Assembly: GCF_014649915.1 (NCBI RefSeq)
Contig: NZ_BMTY01000023.1
Coordinates: 62,001 to 126,000 of the forward strand
From: Streptomyces toxytricini
Lineage (GTDB): Bacteria; Actinomycetota; Actinomycetes; Streptomycetales; Streptomycetaceae
Direction of reading: 5' to 3'
Length of the DNA stretch: 64,000 nt
Made by a program: the position numbers and the translations under genes
Notes under the pieces: model-generated
The model's database searches: none
Seen by the model: the letters and a program-made list of their open reading frames with translations, nothing else
Told to the model about the DNA's origin: nothing
Shown here: positions 60,498 through 64,000 of the stretch, piece by piece
Position numbering within the stretch: the stretch's first letter is position 1
Layout: each line of letters opens with the position of its first letter

Positions 60498-61754
60498 TCA
60501 GAGCACCTCCACGGTGGGGCCGGAGAGCCGGTTGCGGCAGTCGAGGACGAGGGAGGCGTGCTCGGTGACCATCGCGTAGTCGAAGGAGTCGTGGTCGGTG
60601 AGGAGGACGACCACGTCGGCGGCGGACAGCTCCTTGCGCGTCGGCTCCACCCGGACCAGCCGGGCGTCCACCGCGACGTCCTCGACGACGTGCGGGTCGG
60701 CGGCGCGCACCTTGGCCCCGAGGTCCAGGAGCAGCTGGGAGATGCGGACGGCCGGCGACTCGCGGGCGTCGCCCGTGTTCTTCTTGTACGCGAGCCCGAG
60801 GAGCAGGACGCGGGAGCCGTTGACGGAGCGGCGCCGCGCGTTGAGGGCGTCCATCACGCGCCGGGTCACGTACTCGGGCATGTGGCTGTTGATGTCGTTC
60901 GCCAGCTCCACGAAGCGGAAGCTCTGCCCGAGTTCGCGCTGGACCCGCCACGACAGGTACGACGGGTCGATGGGCAGACAGTGGCCGCCGACGCCCGGCC
61001 CCGGCGTGAACTTCATGAAGCCGAAGGGCTTGCTGGAGGCCGCCTCGATGGCCTGCCACACGTCGATGTCGAGGTGGCGGGCGAACATGGCGATCTCGTT
61101 GACGAGGGCGATGTTGACGTGCCGGAAGGTGTTCTCCAGCAGCTTGGCGAGCTCGGCCTCCTTGGGTGAGCGGACGGGGACCGTCTTGTCGACGAGCTCC
61201 CCGTAGAAGGCCTCCACGGCCTTGAGGGAGGCGGCGTCCACACCGGAGACGACCTTCGGCGTCTGCTGGAAGCCCCACGTCGTGTTTCCGGGGTCGATGC
61301 GCTCGGGGCTGTACCCGAGGTGGAAGTCGACGCCGGCGGTCAGGCCGGAGCCGTCTTCCAGGAGGGGGCCGAAGAGCTCCTCGGTGGTGCCCGGATAGGT
61401 GGTGGACTCCAGGACGACCGTCGCACCCGGCCGGAGGTAGCGGGCCAGGGTGCGGGCGGACTCCTCTATGTAGCGCAGGTCGGGCGCACCGTCCTGCAGC
61501 GGGGTCGGCACCGTCACGACCGCGACGTCGAAGCCCCCGCAGTCCCGGGCGAGTTCCGTCGGCCGGTAGGCGCCCCGGTTCAGCGCCCGGCCGAGCCGCT
61601 CGGAGGACACGTCCTCCACGTACGACTCGCCGGCGGCGAGGCTCTTGACGCGCCGCGCGTCGACGTCGTACCCGATCACCTGGTGTCCGACCTCCGCGGC
61701 CCGGACGGCCAGCGGAAGGCCCACGTATCCCTGTCCCACGACGACGACGCGCAT
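60498..61754 (-). CDS. nucleotide-sugar 6-dehydrogenase (UDP-GlcNAc/ManNAc type)
   Basis: 418 residues. VVGQGYVGLP is the Rossmann motif, ESTTYPGTTEE and YSPERIDPG are family signatures, and Cys259 in GVGGHCLPIDPSYL is the catalytic thiol of two-step NAD-dependent oxidation to a uronic acid. The sequence fits WecC/WbpA-type enzymes rather than UDP-glucose dehydrogenases. ATG 61754 follows AGGAGTCACTG and overlaps the previous stop (ATGA). It supplies the uronic acid branch of the glycan. Confidence 0.92.
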   Translation of the reverse strand: MRVVVVGQGYVGLPLAVRAAEVGHQVIGYDVDARRVKSLAAGESYVEDVSSERLGRALNRGAYRPTELARDCGGFDVAVVTVPTPLQDGAPDLRYIEESARTLARYLRPGATVVLESTTYPGTTEELFGPLLEDGSGLTAGVDFHLGYSPERIDPGNTTWGFQQTPKVVSGVDAASLKAVEAFYGELVDKTVPVRSPKEAELAKLLENTFRHVNIALVNEIAMFARHLDIDVWQAIEAASSKPFGFMKFTPGPGVGGHCLPIDPSYLSWRVQRELGQSFRFVELANDINSHMPEYVTRRVMDALNARRRSVNGSRVLLLGLAYKKNTGDARESPAVRISQLLLDLGAKVRAADPHVVEDVAVDARLVRVEPTRKELSAADVVVLLTDHDSFDYAMVTEHASLVLDCRNRLSGPTVEVL

Positions 61755-62578
61755 CAGTGACTCCTGTTCGCGGAACGGGTCCCCCGGGAGGGGCCGGAAG
61801 ACGGCGTGCGGCGGAGGAGCTCCCGGGCCGTCATGAGGAGGAAGGCGGTGTTGGTGGTGAGGTAGCGCTTGCCGAGGCGGCGTGGCTCCTGGAGGGCGCG
61901 GTAGAACCATTCGAGCCCGATGCGCTGCCAGAGGTGCGGGGCCCGCTTCGTGACGCCGGCCAGGATGTCGAAGGACCCGCCGACCCCGTGCACGACGTCC
62001 GCGCCCGTGCGCTTGCCGAAGGATGCCGTGAAGATCTCCTTCTTGGGGGAGGTCATGCCGAGGAACAGCATGCGCGCGCCGCTGGCCGCGACCGCATCGG
62101 CGACGGCCCCCTGCTCGGAGTCGTCGAAGTAGCCGTTGCGGCTGCCGGCGACGCGGAGCGCGGGGAACTGCTCGGAGATCCGGCGCAGCATCAGGTCGAG
62201 GACCTGCTGGCGGGCCCCCAGGAGGTACACGGGGATGTCCGCCTGCTCGGCCGCGGCGAGGAGCCGCATGAAGAGGTCTATCCCGGCGACGCGTTCGGGC
62301 AGCCGTACGCCGAGGACACGGCCGGCCCAGACCACGGCCTGGCCGTCGGCCAGGACCAGGTCGCAGCCGGACACGGCGGCGGCGAGCCGCGGATCGCGCC
62401 GCATGTTGACCAGCTTCGCGGCGTTGACCATGCCGATCTCGATCTGCTCCCCGCGGCGCACCGCGTCCAGGCAGCGTCGGACCGTCTCGTCCATGGTCAG
62501 GGGGTCGAGGGCGATGCCGAAGAGGGCGGGGTTGTGTGCGTTGCCGGCGTGGGGGATGTCGTCGTGGCCTCCGGTCAT
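61754..62578 (-). CDS. WecG/TagA/CpsF family glycosyltransferase
   Basis: 274 residues of the GT26 family. GIALDPLTMDETV, NAAKLVNMRRDP, ADGQAVVWAGRVLG and GVGGSFDILAGVTKRAP are family motifs; TSPKKEIF lies in the conserved loop. WecG transfers ManNAcA and TagA transfers ManNAc, so this enzyme likely adds a ManNAc-type sugar made by the adjacent dehydrogenase and epimerase. ATG 62578 follows GGGAGG and overlaps the previous stop by ATGA. Confidence 0.93.
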   Translation of the reverse strand: MTGGHDDIPHAGNAHNPALFGIALDPLTMDETVRRCLDAVRRGEQIEIGMVNAAKLVNMRRDPRLAAAVSGCDLVLADGQAVVWAGRVLGVRLPERVAGIDLFMRLLAAAEQADIPVYLLGARQQVLDLMLRRISEQFPALRVAGSRNGYFDDSEQGAVADAVAASGARMLFLGMTSPKKEIFTASFGKRTGADVVHGVGGSFDILAGVTKRAPHLWQRIGLEWFYRALQEPRRLGKRYLTTNTAFLLMTARELLRRTPSSGPSRGTRSANRSH

Positions 62579-63762
62579 CTGGCGGGTCCTCCCAGCCAGG
62601 CGTGGAGGAGCCAGCCGAACTCGTACGGGCGGCACTCCCTGTCCACCGCCAGCGGACGGAAGACCCGGTCGAGGGGGGTGAGGCGCGCCCCGGGGGCGAC
62701 CCGGGCGGCCAGGCCGCGGGCGGCGCGCACCGCCTTCGCCGGGTCGCCGCGGTACACCTTGCGCCAGGTGACCGCGTGGTCCTCGCGGATCATCGGCTCG
62801 CGCGGCACCCCGTCCGGGCCGGCGAGCTCCGGCACCTCCGCCATCCAGCGCAGACCCCGGCGGACGGCGGCGCCGTGGTCGGTGCCGCCCGCGTCGGCCA
62901 GGTCGAAGAGGGCGGTGGGGGCCATGGCGTGCTGGTGGACGCTGTAGACCGGGTAGCCCTCGACGACCCGGCCGGTACGGGCGTCGTAGTGCCACCACCA
63001 CTGCCCGCCGCCGCCCTGGAGTTCGCAGATGCGCGCGGCGCACGCGTCGGCGGCCCGGAGGGCCACCGGGTCGGGGGCCGTGGCGTGGAGCCGGGCCAGG
63101 GCCTGGAGCGGGTACGTCTGGTCCGCGAAGCACGCGACGTGCGCGCGGTAGCGGGGGAGGAGCCCGGGCGCGGTGGCGTGCGGGAAGAGGGGGCTGGTGC
63201 CCGTGAGGGCGCCGAGCAGCCGGTCCCGGGCTGCGGCCAGCCGGTCCTCCACGTCGGCCGCGACCCGGGCCGCGGCGAGCGCGGAGAGCACCCAGGCCGC
63301 CTCGACCGTGTACCGGGGGCGCCCGGGGACGTCCAGGGCCGAGAGGCGGGCCAGGGCGTCCGGCAGCTTGGGGTGGTGCGTGTCGGCCGCGGCCCAGGTG
63401 ATCAGCGCGGCGTCTCCGAGGTCGGTGATCCGCGGAAGCCGCTCCACCAGCAGCCCCGCGAACTCGGCCGCGGTGTGCCCGCCGAGGACGGCGCGCTGCC
63501 GGTCCTCGGGGAGGAGCCGGGCTCCGAGGGCGGTGATGGCCGCGTACCGGGTGCTCGTACCGCGGCGCTCCACGCTGCGGGTGCCGGCGGGTGAGACGGT
63601 GCCGACGCGGGTGTGGACGAACGTGCTGTCGACGCCGTCGGCGACGTACATCCGGGGGAGGGCCTGCTCGGCGAGCGCGAGCAGGCGCCGGGCGAGGGTG
63701 TGGAGGGGAGGGTCTTCTCGGGTCAGCGCTGCTAATCGTGGTGCCGGGGTCGCTTCGCTCAC
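62575..63762 (-). CDS. unrecognised helical protein with TTA codon, first large gene of minus-strand glycan operon
   Basis: 395 residues from GTG 63762. It is mostly helical repeats (about 20-250), with an aromatic and His-rich stretch GGGQWWWHYDARTGRVVEGYPVYSVHQHAM (roughly 258-287) reminiscent of (alpha/alpha)6-barrel glycan-processing enzymes, but I cannot assign a family. No signal peptide, so it acts in the cytoplasm. Codon 10 (63733-63735) is TTA, predicting bldA dependence. Its start overlaps the stop of the His-rich micro-ORF (GTGA), and its stop overlaps wecG (ATGA). Confidence 0.82.
   Translation of the reverse strand: MSEATPAPRLAALTREDPPLHTLARRLLALAEQALPRMYVADGVDSTFVHTRVGTVSPAGTRSVERRGTSTRYAAITALGARLLPEDRQRAVLGGHTAAEFAGLLVERLPRITDLGDAALITWAAADTHHPKLPDALARLSALDVPGRPRYTVEAAWVLSALAAARVAADVEDRLAAARDRLLGALTGTSPLFPHATAPGLLPRYRAHVACFADQTYPLQALARLHATAPDPVALRAADACAARICELQGGGGQWWWHYDARTGRVVEGYPVYSVHQHAMAPTALFDLADAGGTDHGAAVRRGLRWMAEVPELAGPDGVPREPMIREDHAVTWRKVYRGDPAKAVRAARGLAARVAPGARLTPLDRVFRPLAVDRECRPYEFGWLLHAWLGGPAR
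63733..63735 (-). promoter_or_regulatory. TTA codon in first large gene of minus-strand glycan operon
   Basis: In-frame Leu codon TTA (plus-strand taa) at codon 10, in APRLAALTRE. Predicts bldA-dependent translation. Confidence 0.88.
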
Positions 63763-63887
63763 CGGGCACCCGCCCCGGGGTGGTGGGCTCGGGTGGCGGG
63801 ACCACCGTGCGCGACGCCTGTTCCGTACGTGCTGTGATGGTGCATGTGCGAGCTGTGATGCATGCGCGAGCTGCGAGGCTCCGACAC
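63759..63887 (-). CDS. His-rich micro-ORF coupled to glycan operon
   Basis: 42 residues from GTG 63887, preceded by AGAGGGGG with 5-base spacing. The peptide contains nine His, with a duplicated SSRMHH/SSHMHHH core, and ends in a GTGA overlap with the next gene, the coupling used throughout this operon. The tandem DNA repeats at 63831-63878 encode the His-rich core. It could be a leader peptide, a metal-binding microprotein or a translational coupler. Not recognised. Confidence 0.55.
   Translation of the reverse strand: MSEPRSSRMHHSSHMHHHSTYGTGVAHGGPATRAHHPGAGAR
63831..63878. repeat. imperfect tandem repeats upstream of minus-strand glycan operon
   Basis: Units gctgtgatg-x-catg-gcga begin at 63831 (21 bases) and 63852 (18 bases), with a partial third copy gctgcgagg at 63870. 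They fall inside the micro-ORF and in the region between divergent genes, so they may be coding repeats, a regulator site, or both. Confidence 0.55.
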
Positions 63888-63946
63888 GCCTACCCCCTCT
63901 GATCGCTCCTCGGGCCGGCCGGCGCTCGTCGTTCCGTGGAGGGACC

Positions 63947-64000
63947 GTGCACGACGGCGCACGTGCCGACGGCGGCGGCGCCCTGCGGCGCCGCCTCCCG
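63947..64000 (+). CDS. 5' end of a divergent gene, cut by the window edge
   Basis: GTG 63947 follows GGAGGGACC at ideal spacing and is open to the end of the window (18 codons, VHDGARADGGGALRRRLP). It is divergent from the glycan operon. The product cannot be identified from so few residues; Arg-rich N-termini occur in polyprenyl glycosylphosphotransferases of such clusters, but this is speculation. Confidence 0.4.
   Translation, partial: MHDGARADGGGALRRRLP

Overview
This window is very high in G+C and its genes have the strong third-position G/C bias, GTG/TTG starts and gene families of a Streptomyces or close relative: a rodlin, SpoIIE-type phosphatases with GAF/PAS sensors, a STAS anti-anti-sigma factor, ABC-F and MpaB-family genes, and very rare TTA codons. 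I see no tRNA, rRNA, CRISPR array, insertion sequence, integrase or att site. Genes were chosen by codon bias, domain content, ribosome binding sites and stop/start overlaps; long ORFs antisense to real genes were left out.

Layout. 1-8.9 kb: a WG-repeat protein (cut by the left edge), a dienelactone hydrolase, and a signalling block (STAS protein, ANTAR/GAF/PAS/SpoIIE phosphatase, cytoplasmic HAMP-array hybrid kinase). 9-12.2 kb: two related AraC-type regulators around a stand-alone glycogen-binding (CBM48) protein. 12.4-24.6 kb: mixed genes, including a HAD phosphatase pair, two paralogous acidic proteins, a secreted M6 peptidase, glpF-glpK, an acyltransferase, a roadblock protein, an ArsR regulator and a secreted collagen-like protein. 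24.8-33.6 kb: mostly exported or sensory proteins: chitinase, a second SpoIIE phosphatase, a lipoprotein, a ricin-type lectin, an orphan response regulator, a rodlin and a Vgb-like propeller lyase. 33.7-37.1 kb: an ABC-F ribosome-protection protein with a candidate leader ORF, a divergent TetR regulator and an MpaB-family oxygenase, the last two apparently on leaderless transcripts. 37.3-41.4 kb: an NlpC/P60 hydrolase, then a glycosyltransferase, MFS transporter and TolB-like protein.

41.8-63.9 kb is a cell-surface glycan locus. A plus-strand operon (41849-51490) encodes a sugar 3-dehydrogenase, an epimerase, two sugar aminotransferases, an acyltransferase, a large secreted DUF4082 protein and a glycosyltransferase. 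A central part (51565-55312) holds a Wzz-like protein, a Wzz/O-antigen-ligase fusion and a glycosyltransferase. A minus-strand operon (63887 down to 55338) encodes a His-rich micro-ORF, an unknown protein, a WecG/TagA transferase, a nucleotide-sugar dehydrogenase, UDP-GlcNAc 2-epimerase, another Wzz, a flippase, a beta-helix protein and a glycosyltransferase. Together these genes cover the steps known for UDP-2,3-diacetamido mannuronic acid synthesis plus a Wzx/Wzy/Wzz-like assembly route.

The most striking observation is that the first substantial gene of each of the two convergent glycan operons carries a rare TTA leucine codon near its 5' end (codon 33 and codon 10). This suggests that both halves of the locus are under bldA (developmental) control. 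I found only one other in-frame TTA codon in the window, in the N-terminal extension of the first AraC-type regulator.
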